Below are positions 36,533-42,567 of a stretch of 45,567 bases of DNA, piece by piece. The translations under genes were made by a program, and so were the position numbers. Every line of letters starts with the position of its first letter. Position 1 is the stretch's first letter. The notes under the pieces were generated by a model that saw only the letters and a program-made list of their open reading frames with translations, did no database searches and was not told the origin of the DNA. The DNA comes from a virus: positions 1 through 45,567 of IMG/VR virus record IMGVR_UViG_3300012685_000008; one strand, given 5' to 3'.

Positions 36533-36721
36533 ATGACTGATTACAGGGAAACAATGCGCTTAGCGCTAGAGATGAAAAGGGGCCTTGAGAAGCAATGGAA
36601 CGCCAAAGCCGCTAAGGTCGGTAAGTCTCACAGGCGGGCGCGAGGTAAAGGAACACGGCGCAGGGCCAATCTGGCCATCGAGTATGACCCCAAGGAGGAG
36701 GATAGCCATGAAGATCTCTAA
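36533..36721 (+). CDS. small basic protein immediately after tRNA-Leu, 62 aa
   Basis: MTDYRETMRLALEMKRGLEK then a very basic stretch (KSHRRARGKGTRRRANLAI) and an acidic tail. Nucleic-acid binding is likely from charge. The only ribosome site is ggagag at 36523-36528, inside the tRNA acceptor stem, so cleavage of the tRNA 3' end would remove it from the mRNA. Overlaps the next gene by 14 nt. Confidence 0.55.
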   Translation: MTDYRETMRLALEMKRGLEKQWNAKAAKVGKSHRRARGKGTRRRANLAIEYDPKEEDSHEDL

Positions 36722-37019
36722 CAAGAGTACTACAGTTAGTGTTGTGCCTTCCCATTTCGAAGAGGGAACTGTGGCCCTTGACATTTGGCCAGCCGATGGT
36801 GTCTCGGGGGTGTATGTGCGTCTGACGCCCAAGGAGGCCCGGAAGCTGGCCAAGAGGCTGAAGCGCGTGGCGGCGAAGATTGACCCAACGATCCTGGTTG
36901 ATGGCGACGGTGACACCTGGTACCTGAATGAGGGGGAGTGGACCTTGAGCGCCAAGGGCATTGGTTGGGCCTCCAAGGATTACATTCGAGAGAACTACGG
37001 GATCAAGGGAGAGGACTGA
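36708..37019 (+). CDS. hypothetical protein, GDTW-motif paralogue 1, 103 aa
   Basis: The start at 36708 follows aggaggatagcc. N-terminal MKISNKSTTVSVVPSHFEEG, a helix LTPKEARKLAKRLKRVAAKI, then the shared C-terminal motif DGDGDTWYLNEGEWTLSAKG and DYIRENYGIKG. The same C-terminal motif is found in the next gene, so the two are probably a duplicated pair. Function unknown. Confidence 0.6.
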   Translation: MKISNKSTTVSVVPSHFEEGTVALDIWPADGVSGVYVRLTPKEARKLAKRLKRVAAKIDPTILVDGDGDTWYLNEGEWTLSAKGIGWASKDYIRENYGIKGED

Positions 37020-37021
37020 TC

Positions 37022-37315
37022 ATGGAGGTTACGCGCAACGAAGCTGTGTCTTACACCATCCATTTCACTTCCGCTTTCGTCGAGGATCTGACCCTTGTTG
37101 ATGATGACGCCAGGGAATTGTACCGACTACTAGGGGAACAGTTTGCAGGGATACCTGTTTCCCGGATCATTGACGCCGGTGGGGATACGTGGGAGCTTCA
37201 GCCCAACGGTAAGTATACGCTCAGATGGGGGGCCGGCGATCAGTCCACACGGTGGCGTGATTACACCATTGAGGCCATCCGTGAGGGATTTGGACTTAAA
37301 GGTGATTTCCGGTGA
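37022..37315 (+). CDS. hypothetical protein, GDTW-motif paralogue 2, 97 aa
   Basis: The start at 37022 follows gggagaggactgatc. It has an N-terminal strand and helix (DARELYRLLGEQFAG) and the C-terminal IDAGGDTWELQPNGKYTLRW then AIREGFGLKG, aligning with the end of the preceding protein. Its stop overlaps the second RNA ligase (GTGA), linking it to the RNA-repair genes. Confidence 0.6.
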   Translation: MEVTRNEAVSYTIHFTSAFVEDLTLVDDDARELYRLLGEQFAGIPVSRIIDAGGDTWELQPNGKYTLRWGAGDQSTRWRDYTIEAIREGFGLKGDFR

Positions 37316-38418
37316 CCCATCTAGCTGACATCATGGACATGGACGATCTCGCCCGCTCCCTTGGCGAGGGCTGGATCAGGGTGCAGAAGCACCCCCAGCA
37401 TCCCCTGTTCATCTACAACTACACCGAGCGCGCCGTGTTCACCCAATCATGGAACACAGCCACCCTTGCGTGCCGGGGTCTCATCACCAACCAACACGAC
37501 GTTGTAATCGCGCGCCCCTTCCCCAAGTTCTTCAACCACGGTGAAGCGGCGGACCCATATAAGCATGAGGCCGCCCGGGGTTACTTGCCCATGATCATCA
37601 CGGACAAGCTTGACGGCTCCCTCGGGATCCTCTACTACACTCCCGATGGCCAGCGCGCCGTTGCAACGCGGGGAAGTTTCACTTCGGACCAGGCGCTATG
37701 GGCCACTGAGAAGCTTAATACCTTTGATTGGAACTGGGCGGCTGGGTACACGCCCCTGGTGGAGATCATCTACCCGGAGAACCGCATCGTGCTTGACTAT
37801 GGCAACCGTGAGGCGCTTGTGCTCATTGGGGCGGTGGAGCGGTGCAGTGGGAAGACGTGTACACCCTTGCAGGCACAAATTATTCTCAATTGGCCGGGGG
37901 AGGTTGCTGAGCGCTTGGATGCTATCCAATTGGATAGGGAGAACCGTGAGGGTGTGGTGGTCCATTACCTCAAGTCTGACACCCGGGTCAAGTTCAAGCA
38001 GGAGGATTACATTCAGCTGCATAAGCTCGTGACCAATCTGAATGCCCGCACGGTGTATGACGCCTTGGGAAAGGGCCAGATGAAGCAGTCTCTTGAGGCC
38101 TTCTGTGCTCCCTTCCCTGATGAGGTTCACGAGTGGATCCTTGATGTGGCCCTTGAGCTGTGGTGGATGGTTGAGGATCATGTGAGTGTGGCCTACAACC
38201 TATATGATGAGGTGGTGGGCACACTCAACGAGTCCAAGCCAGGTTGGGACCGTGGTGACTTCGCACGGCTGGTACAGAGTGAGTATCCTCGTGTGAGTGG
38301 GCCCTTGTTCTTCCTGTTGGATGAGCGGTATGACCGCCTCGACCAGTGGGCATGGGATGCATCTAAGCCAGCGGCTGACGCCTTTGGTAAGCCACGGGCA
38401 GGAGGTATCAAGCGATGA
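37312..38418 (+). CDS. RNA ligase, T4 Rnl1-like
   Basis: 368 aa, close to T4 Rnl1 (374 aa). Motif I is KLDGSLG with the nucleophile at Lys99, the same number as in T4 Rnl1. Upstream, ACRGLITN supplies the conserved Arg. Motif III is PLVEIIYPENRIVLDY, motif IV REGVVVHY, and motif V RVKFKQEDYIQLH with the two Lys. A C-terminal helical region of about 120 residues matches the Rnl1 specificity domain, which in T4 recognises tRNA broken in the anticodon loop. The GTG start overlaps the previous TGA and the stop overlaps the kinase start (ATGA), so ligase and kinase are one translational unit. Confidence 0.93.
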   Translation: MTHLADIMDMDDLARSLGEGWIRVQKHPQHPLFIYNYTERAVFTQSWNTATLACRGLITNQHDVVIARPFPKFFNHGEAADPYKHEAARGYLPMIITDKLDGSLGILYYTPDGQRAVATRGSFTSDQALWATEKLNTFDWNWAAGYTPLVEIIYPENRIVLDYGNREALVLIGAVERCSGKTCTPLQAQIILNWPGEVAERLDAIQLDRENREGVVVHYLKSDTRVKFKQEDYIQLHKLVTNLNARTVYDALGKGQMKQSLEAFCAPFPDEVHEWILDVALELWWMVEDHVSVAYNLYDEVVGTLNESKPGWDRGDFARLVQSEYPRVSGPLFFLLDERYDRLDQWAWDASKPAADAFGKPRAGGIKR

Positions 38419-39302
38419 CGCTCTTAACGATCATGCGGGGGCTCCCTGCCTCTGGTAAAACCACGTACAGTAGCAACCTGGATGCAGTGCGTGTCTCTCG
38501 GGATGACATTCGTCAGACCGTGCAGCCAGGTATCTTCATTCTAGATGAGGTACAAGAGCGTGTGGTCACCAAGGTTGAAGAGCAAACGGTTCGCCTGTGG
38601 CTCAAAGCTGGACGTGACGTCGTGGTGGATGACATGAACCTCCGTTCCAAGTACGTCAAGCGCTGGATCAGTATCGCGTACCAGTGTGGTGCTGAGTACG
38701 ATGTGGTGGACCTCACCAACCAACCCCTCAACGACTGCCTAGAGCGCAATGAAACCCGGGGCTTTAAGGTCCCTGCTGAGCTCATCACAGGCCTTCATGA
38801 GCGTTACATCAAGGGTCAGCCTTACCCCCTGCCCTATACTGAGGCGTTGGGCTCCCAGCGTGAGCCTTACGTGCGGCCTGAGGATGGGGTCCGGGCCTTC
38901 TTGATCGACATTGATGGGACCCTAGCCAACCACGAGGGCATCCGTAACCCGTACGATACGACCCGTTACTCTCTGGATACAGTCCATGAGCACGTCCGTA
39001 CGCTCATTTACGCCCTTGTTGGTAGGGGCTATTACCCCATCTTCTGTTCGGGCCGCAGCGACGAGTTCAGGGCCGTTACGGCGTCATGGATTCACCGGGC
39101 GACTAACCTGTATGACTTCGGGCTGGTCATGCGACCCAAAGATGATCACAGGGAAGACAGTGAGGTCAAGTACGACCTGTTCGATGAGCACATTCGTTTG
39201 GTCTACGATGTGCTCCTGGTCCTAGATGATCGTGATCGGGTGGTTGACATGTGGAGGGACATTGGGCTACCTTGTCTACAGGTTGCACCTGGTGACTTCT
39301 GA
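38415..39302 (+). CDS. pnkp: polynucleotide 5'-kinase / 3'-phosphatase, T4 Pnkp-like
   Basis: 295 aa (T4 is 301). The kinase P-loop is GLPASGKTT (residues 9-17, Lys15), followed by SRDDIRQ with the Asp and Arg used in catalysis. The HAD-type phosphatase has DIDGTLA with the two Asp at 165 and 167, the same positions as in T4, then FCSGRSDE (Ser/Arg) and VLDDRD. It removes 3' phosphate and phosphorylates the 5' OH at breaks made by tRNA nucleases, preparing ends for the Rnl1-like ligase next to it. ATGA overlap with that ligase. Confidence 0.95.
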   Translation: MTLLTIMRGLPASGKTTYSSNLDAVRVSRDDIRQTVQPGIFILDEVQERVVTKVEEQTVRLWLKAGRDVVVDDMNLRSKYVKRWISIAYQCGAEYDVVDLTNQPLNDCLERNETRGFKVPAELITGLHERYIKGQPYPLPYTEALGSQREPYVRPEDGVRAFLIDIDGTLANHEGIRNPYDTTRYSLDTVHEHVRTLIYALVGRGYYPIFCSGRSDEFRAVTASWIHRATNLYDFGLVMRPKDDHREDSEVKYDLFDEHIRLVYDVLLVLDDRDRVVDMWRDIGLPCLQVAPGDF

Positions 39303-39320
39303 TCTCGGGAGATGAGCGCG

Positions 39321-39497
39321 ATGACCCCCAAGAAAGCCGCACTGTACGGCCTCCTGGCAGTGATCATGCTGTACATGGCCGGTGGTGAAGTTTTGGTAAC
39401 GACTGTACTCCAGTACTTGCTCAACAGTGTGATGTCCGTGGTAGAATTGATCATCAACCTGTTCGTGGGCTTGTTCCACGTGCTACACCTCACCTAA
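39321..39497 (+). CDS. small membrane protein, 58 aa
   Basis: The ATG at 39321 with gggag upstream is preferred to one at 39312. Two hydrophobic segments (AALYGLLAVIMLYMAGG and VVELIINLFVGLFHVLHL) suggest two spans. No known family. First of several tiny membrane proteins following the RNA-repair genes. Confidence 0.55.
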   Translation: MTPKKAALYGLLAVIMLYMAGGEVLVTTVLQYLLNSVMSVVELIINLFVGLFHVLHLT

Positions 39498-39510
39498 GGA
39501 GCTGTTGATC

Positions 39511-39621
39511 ATGGCTGGTGGCACCGTTGTCACTCTTGACACTTTGAAGGTCGATGACATGAAGCGCGCTGAGGCACGGCGCACTGCCAAGTCCACGCGC
39601 AAGAACCGTAAGGGGTTTTGA
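39511..39621 (+). CDS. basic peptide, 36 aa
   Basis: MAGGTVVTLDTLKVDDMKRA followed by a tail rich in Arg and Lys (RRTAKSTRKNRKGF). aaggagctgttgatc upstream. Likely to bind nucleic acid or ribosomes from its charge; no known family. Short, but the strong ribosome site and tight packing support it. Confidence 0.5.
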   Translation: MAGGTVVTLDTLKVDDMKRAEARRTAKSTRKNRKGF

Positions 39622-39623
39622 TC

Positions 39624-39824
39624 ATGAGTTTTGGAGCGCTGTTCGGGCTGATCCTGTGGTCCATGGCAAACGTCTTCCTGGTATCGGTGGCGGCGGCGTT
39701 CGGGCACATGCTCAACGAGACGGAGGATCGACTTGAGGCCTGGGCCGCGCTCGTCCTAGGAGTGGTCAGTCTCATTGTGTTCGCCGCAAGCGTCGCTGGT
39801 GAAATCGTAGTGTACAGCGGATGA
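39624..39824 (+). CDS. small membrane protein, 66 aa
   Basis: The start at 39624 follows aaggggttttgatc. Two membrane segments (GALFGLILWSMANVFLVSVA and ALVLGVVSLIVFAASVAGE) with a short acidic loop between them. No known family; ATGA overlap with the next gene. Confidence 0.6.
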   Translation: MSFGALFGLILWSMANVFLVSVAAAFGHMLNETEDRLEAWAALVLGVVSLIVFAASVAGEIVVYSG

Positions 39825-40003
39825 TCTCCCCAAGAGTAGTCATTCGCAAACGGGGTGGTGAATGGTTCTGGGAGCTGTTCACCATTATCCCCGAGTTGAT
39901 TACCTCTAAACGCTTCGTTGACTGTGGGGTCCAAGACACCTGGCGCGGGGCCATGTGGGAAGCGGCGCACGAGTGGACCTTGTACCAGGAAAGGTGGTTG
40001 TGA
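39821..40003 (+). CDS. hypothetical protein, 60 aa
   Basis: Not recognised. MISPRVVIRKRGGEWFWELF, basic and Trp-rich, with an amphipathic centre, then CGVQDTWRGAMWEAAHEWTL. No clear membrane span. Linked by ATGA before and TGATG after. Confidence 0.55.
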   Translation: MISPRVVIRKRGGEWFWELFTIIPELITSKRFVDCGVQDTWRGAMWEAAHEWTLYQERWL

Positions 40004-40167
40004 TGAATGTTGCATTTGGTATCTTCTACATGGTCTTGTGCGTGATGAACCTCAACACGGCGCGAGTGTTTGCAGACTCTGATCACCCAGTAGCGGCGGC
40101 CACCATGAGTGTTCTAGCGCTGGCTATGGGCTTCATTGCAGGGCTGTATTTCGGTGGTGTTCTATGA
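40003..40167 (+). CDS. small membrane protein, 54 aa
   Basis: Two hydrophobic segments: MNVAFGIFYMVLCVMNLN and AAATMSVLALAMGFIAGLYF, with a short charged loop. No known family. TGATG junction with the preceding gene and ATGA with the next. Confidence 0.55.
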   Translation: MNVAFGIFYMVLCVMNLNTARVFADSDHPVAAATMSVLALAMGFIAGLYFGGVL

Positions 40168-40349
40168 CCGAAACCCTCCGCGAGATCATGCTAGAGGCCG
40201 CTGAGGCCATTAGAAGGGGGTACCCTTTGAAAGCACCGGCACGTGAGCAATTGGCTAACTTGATCGTTGAGGAGGCAAACACCCTTCGGCCGTTGGCGAG
40301 GGTTCAGAAAGTCGCTGAGGCGACATGGTTGCAGGGAGGTGTGGGATGA
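40164..40349 (+). CDS. hypothetical helical protein, 61 aa
   Basis: Not recognised. Begins MTETLREIMLEAAEAIRRGY and has an amphipathic second helix (REQLANLIVEEANTLRPLAR). No special motif. ATGA overlaps at both ends. Confidence 0.55.
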   Translation: MTETLREIMLEAAEAIRRGYPLKAPAREQLANLIVEEANTLRPLARVQKVAEATWLQGGVG

Positions 40350-40663
40350 GTGCGCGTGTGGAGCTTAATGATCTCGATAATAGGGTCAATGAAGTAGTTC
40401 GCCTGCTCACCAATCTGATGTATACTGTTTCTGAGCTCTCCGCGAAGGTGAATGCTGTTCCTTCTACCAGTATTCAGCGGCAAGTGTACAATGATCGGCT
40501 GGACCGCATTGAGGTCAATCGACTCACCGGAGAGCTTAAGGTGAGCACGGGTGCTGCTACCTCAAGCCCCATTCCGCCAGCATCGACTTCCGGTGGATGG
40601 GAGACCGTGGCCATTGTGAAGATGCCGGGATGGCAGGGACCACTTACGGTGCGCCAAGGATGA
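40346..40663 (+). CDS. hypothetical coiled-coil protein, 105 aa
   Basis: The ATG at 40346 overlaps the previous TGA. An N-terminal coiled coil (LNDLDNRVNEVVRLLTNLMY, TVSELSAKVNAV) is followed by a basic region and a Pro/Ser linker leading to GGWETVAIVKMPGWQGPLTV. Not recognised. It overlaps the HTH gene start (ATGA). Confidence 0.55.
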   Translation: MSARVELNDLDNRVNEVVRLLTNLMYTVSELSAKVNAVPSTSIQRQVYNDRLDRIEVNRLTGELKVSTGAATSSPIPPASTSGGWETVAIVKMPGWQGPLTVRQG

Positions 40664-41184
40664 AATGGGACCTCAGTGACGTTGGCGAGGTGCCAGCACA
40701 CCACACGTGGTGGTTTGAGTTCGCTGTGCTCCCCATCATAGCCACCGCTACTGGGGGCCCAGAGCTCGTTCAAGATGTCGCAATTCGCATGTGGGTACTG
40801 GGACCTGGTACGGAACCCCGTACGGCTCAGGAGCGCTGGCAAGAGGAGTTGAAGGTAGTTCACCAGCACACCAAGCCCCGTACTCAGAAGCGCGAGCGCA
40901 TGTATGATGATCTTGGTTGGGATTACGCTTGGCAGGAGGCGGGTCGGTATGGTACAGTGGTTGAAGATGGTGGGCTGGAGGGCTGGTATCTCGGTGATAT
41001 GCTTCTTGATGCGGCTCCCGCTCAACGTGGTTTTCTATTCCATTGGGCGGTCGAAGGACTTACCGTGGAGGAAGCTTCAAAGCAAGCCAGCATCTCCCGC
41101 GCCACTGGGTACAGATGGCGAGATGAACTGATGTTCACACTACAGCAGAAGTGGGGTGTTACTGATGGTGGTTTGGAAGAGTAA
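40660..41184 (+). CDS. HTH protein, possible transcription regulator, 174 aa
   Basis: The start at 40660 is set by ATGA. The C-terminal region (about residues 128-165: HWAVEGLTVEEASKQASISR, ATGYRWRDELM) is a clear helix-turn-helix of the resolvase or sigma region-4 kind. The N-terminal 110 residues contain an aromatic WWFEFAVLPIIATATGGPEL and a basic region. Last but one gene before the tRNA island. It could control late transcription (the ends of such operons often carry the late regulator); that is an inference. Confidence 0.65.
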   Translation: MKWDLSDVGEVPAHHTWWFEFAVLPIIATATGGPELVQDVAIRMWVLGPGTEPRTAQERWQEELKVVHQHTKPRTQKRERMYDDLGWDYAWQEAGRYGTVVEDGGLEGWYLGDMLLDAAPAQRGFLFHWAVEGLTVEEASKQASISRATGYRWRDELMFTLQQKWGVTDGGLEE

Positions 41185-41407
41185 GTTGAGCTTGGGGGAC
41201 GTGTTCAACAATGATAGTCTGTCCTTCGCTGAGAAGAAAGAGAGCATTACTGATCGAATCGTCGCGGCTTCATGGTACGATAGCGACGATTTGGGGTTCA
41301 TCGTGTTTGATCTTCAGTTCGCTCTCGATGAGGAAGAGTTCGATAGCGCATGGGATCAGTTCTACGATTGGGCGGATGAGAACAGCGTGTGGGTGAGTAC
41401 GTGGTGA
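41165..41407 (+). CDS. hypothetical acidic protein, 80 aa
   Basis: ATG at 41165; an in-frame GTG at 41156 is possible. It is acidic, with KKESITDRIVAASWYDSDDL, then a helical FDSAWDQFYDWADENSVWVS. The DxxYDWAD and VWxST ending occurs in a common actinophage small-protein family of unknown function. It is followed by the tRNA island. Confidence 0.65.
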   Translation: MVVWKSKLSLGDVFNNDSLSFAEKKESITDRIVAASWYDSDDLGFIVFDLQFALDEEEFDSAWDQFYDWADENSVWVSTW

Positions 41408-41408
41408 T

Positions 41409-41424
41409 GGTGAGACAAACCCCC
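41409..41424 (+). repeat. 16-bp direct repeat, copy 2, at the start of the tRNA island
   Basis: GGTGAGACAAACCCCC, one mismatch from the copy at 36438-36453. It marks the boundary between the last protein gene and the non-coding tRNA region. Confidence 0.6.
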
Positions 41425-41494
41425 AACTAAGTGAGCCTTATAAGTGTAAGGACTTTTAGTTGTGGCGCTCTCTGCCAGCCCTAGTTAGGCTCAC
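41424..41494 (+). ncRNA. structured non-coding element at the head of the tRNA island
   Basis: Two competing folds are visible: a long hairpin pairing CAACTAAGT with ACTTTTAGTTG (41424-41462, inner CCTT/AAGG), and a tRNA-sized outer stem GTGAGCC/GGCTCAC (41431-41437 with 41488-41494). No T-arm consensus, so not a tRNA as it stands. It could be a decayed tRNA, a leader/attenuator or a small RNA. The following 41495-41623 shows no gene. Confidence 0.4.
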
Positions 41495-41623
41495 CACTCA
41501 ATGGAGCAACAGGCAAAGTGAAGACCCTGACAGACCGAGAAGCACACGCCAATATGTGTAGCGAGTAGGGACCTGTTAGAGACGTCGGTGAGGACCCTCC
41601 TTCACTCGCGCGGGCGTCCAAAT

Positions 41624-41695
41624 GTGAATGTAGGGTAGTGGTAACCCACTTGCTTTGGGAGCAAGACGTCGCAGGTTCGAATCCTGTCATTCGCA
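41624..41695 (+). tRNA. tRNA-Pro(UGG)
   Basis: Acceptor GTGAATG/CATTCGC with one G-T pair, discriminator A, D-arm GGG/CCC, anticodon stem CTTGC/GCAAG, loop TTTGGGA (anticodon TGG), T-arm GCAGG-TTCGAAT-CCTGT. No encoded CCA. Bases 41696-41858 downstream have no recognisable gene. Confidence 0.92.
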
Positions 41696-41858
41696 CGGCC
41701 GGGAATCACTAAGACTGGTATCTCTCAGTGAGCAAGGACGCTTGAGGGTTGCAGAGATGTTGAACAGTGCAACTACCCCGGATCAAACAACCTCGCCTCC
41801 AACGCGCGGTTCATAGCTGGACTGGGCCCGCCAGCATATAAATCCAGGGTCCTGCCAT

Positions 41859-41928
41859 GTATGGGTGCTGATGGTCAGCAGTTGGTCTCCAAAACCAACC
41901 CTTCTGGGTTCGATTCCTAGCTCATGCG
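41859..41928 (+). tRNA. tRNA-Trp(CCA), shortened D-loop
   Basis: Acceptor GTATGGG/CTCATGC with two wobble pairs, discriminator G as is usual for tRNA-Trp, anticodon stem TTGGT/ACCAA, loop CTCCAAA (anticodon CCA), T-arm CTGGG-TTCGATT-CCTAG. The D-arm is very short (CTG-ATGGT-CAG), which is unusual but may still fold. No encoded CCA. Confidence 0.85.
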
Positions 41929-41949
41929 CAAGGTGTGGGTCATCCGTGA

Positions 41950-42025
41950 GGTATCAGCTATAGCAAGCCCATTGATGCTGATACCAAGGACAACGTGTAG
42001 AGCGATGAATGGGTCATCACTACAC
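41950..42025 (+). other. two hairpins in the tRNA spacer
   Basis: GGTATCAGC/GCTGATACC (41950-41958 with 41977-41985, 9 bp) and GTGTAG/CTACAC with inner GATGA/TCATC (41995-42025). They lie between tRNA-Trp and the next tRNA-like gene. No T-run follows either, so they may be processing elements or remnants of lost tRNA genes. Confidence 0.5.
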
Positions 42026-42061
42026 CGGATCACACTCAGTCGCACTGATCATGCGGCACCC

Positions 42062-42133
42062 GCCTGATAGCTTAATCGGTAAAGCGCTCCCACACAATAT
42101 GGGGAGGATGAGGGTTCGAATCCCTCAAGGGCA
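42062..42133 (+). pseudogene. degenerate tRNA, identity unclear
   Basis: A perfect T-arm (GAGGG-TTCGAAT-CCCTC) and a tRNA-like D-arm (TAGCTTAATCGGTAAAGC) are present. The acceptor pairs poorly: with C at 42061 as position 1, the pairs 1-72, 6-67 and 7-66 are mismatched. The anticodon stem TCCCA/TGGGG leaves the loop CACAATA, which has A instead of the universal U at position 33 and would give CAA. It may be inactive or need repair/editing. It lies four nt before tRNA-Met. Confidence 0.6.
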
Positions 42134-42137
42134 CTAT

Positions 42138-42211
42138 AGCGGAGTGGCGCAGTTCGGAAGCGCGACGGTTTCATAAGCCGTAGGTCCTGGGTTCAAATCC
42201 CAGCTCCGCTA
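42138..42211 (+). tRNA. tRNA-Met(CAU) or tRNA-Ile(CAU)
   Basis: Acceptor AGCGGAG/CTCCGCT fully paired, D-arm GCGC/GCGC, anticodon stem ACGGT/GCCGT, loop TTCATAA (anticodon CAT), T-arm CTGGG-TTCAAAT-CCCAG, discriminator A. The paired 1-72 position excludes a normal initiator. Elongator Met and lysidine-modified Ile cannot be told apart by anticodon. The spacer 42212-42279 holds an imperfect hairpin GGTCA/TGACC but no clear gene. Confidence 0.92.
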
Positions 42212-42279
42212 CAAATGAGGGGTCATTAGCTGTAGTGGGCTGACCTTAAACGACCTCCGGGTACAGGTGCCTCATGTAA

Positions 42280-42350
42280 TTCCCCTTCGTTCAATGGCAG
42301 GACTCCTGACTTTGGATCAGGTAATCGTGGTTCGAGTCCATGAGGGGAAG
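42280..42350 (+). tRNA. tRNA-Gln(UUG)
   Basis: Acceptor TTCCCCT/AGGGGAA, discriminator G, D-stem GTTC/GGAC, anticodon stem CCTGA/TCAGG, loop CTTTGGA (anticodon TTG), T-arm CGTGG-TTCGAGT-CCATG. The U1-A72 start matches bacterial tRNA-Gln identity. No encoded CCA. Confidence 0.93.
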
Positions 42351-42402
42351 CAAGCGCGGGACGGCTTAGCCGTGGAATACATAACTTGGCAACCGCGCGC
42401 AA

Positions 42403-42475
42403 TGGTTACTAGCTCAACTGGCAGAGCAGCGCCCTGTTAAGGCGCGGGTTATAGGTTCGAGTCCTATGTAGCCAG
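42403..42475 (+). tRNA. tRNA-Asn(GUU)
   Basis: Acceptor TGGTTAC/GTAGCCA, discriminator G, D-arm GCTC/GAGC, anticodon stem GCGCC/GGCGC, loop CTGTTAA (anticodon GTT), T-arm ATAGG-TTCGAGT-CCTAT. Last tRNA of the island. Confidence 0.95.
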
Positions 42476-42567
42476 CGCTTGTTTAGTTGGCCGTATACTC
42501 CATGCATAATGAAGTCCACCTTGAGTGGGATAAGGTAGGAATGGTCCCAATTCGTTAAGGAGCTCAA

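Noticed and set aside
41431-41494. Intact tRNA gene
   Set aside because: The outer 7-bp stem is convincing but no T-arm consensus or anticodon arm is present.
42483-42510. Promoter for the lipoprotein gene (TTAGTT, 16 nt, CATAAT)
   Set aside because: Only weak matches to consensus; mentioned in the gene entry but not called as a feature.
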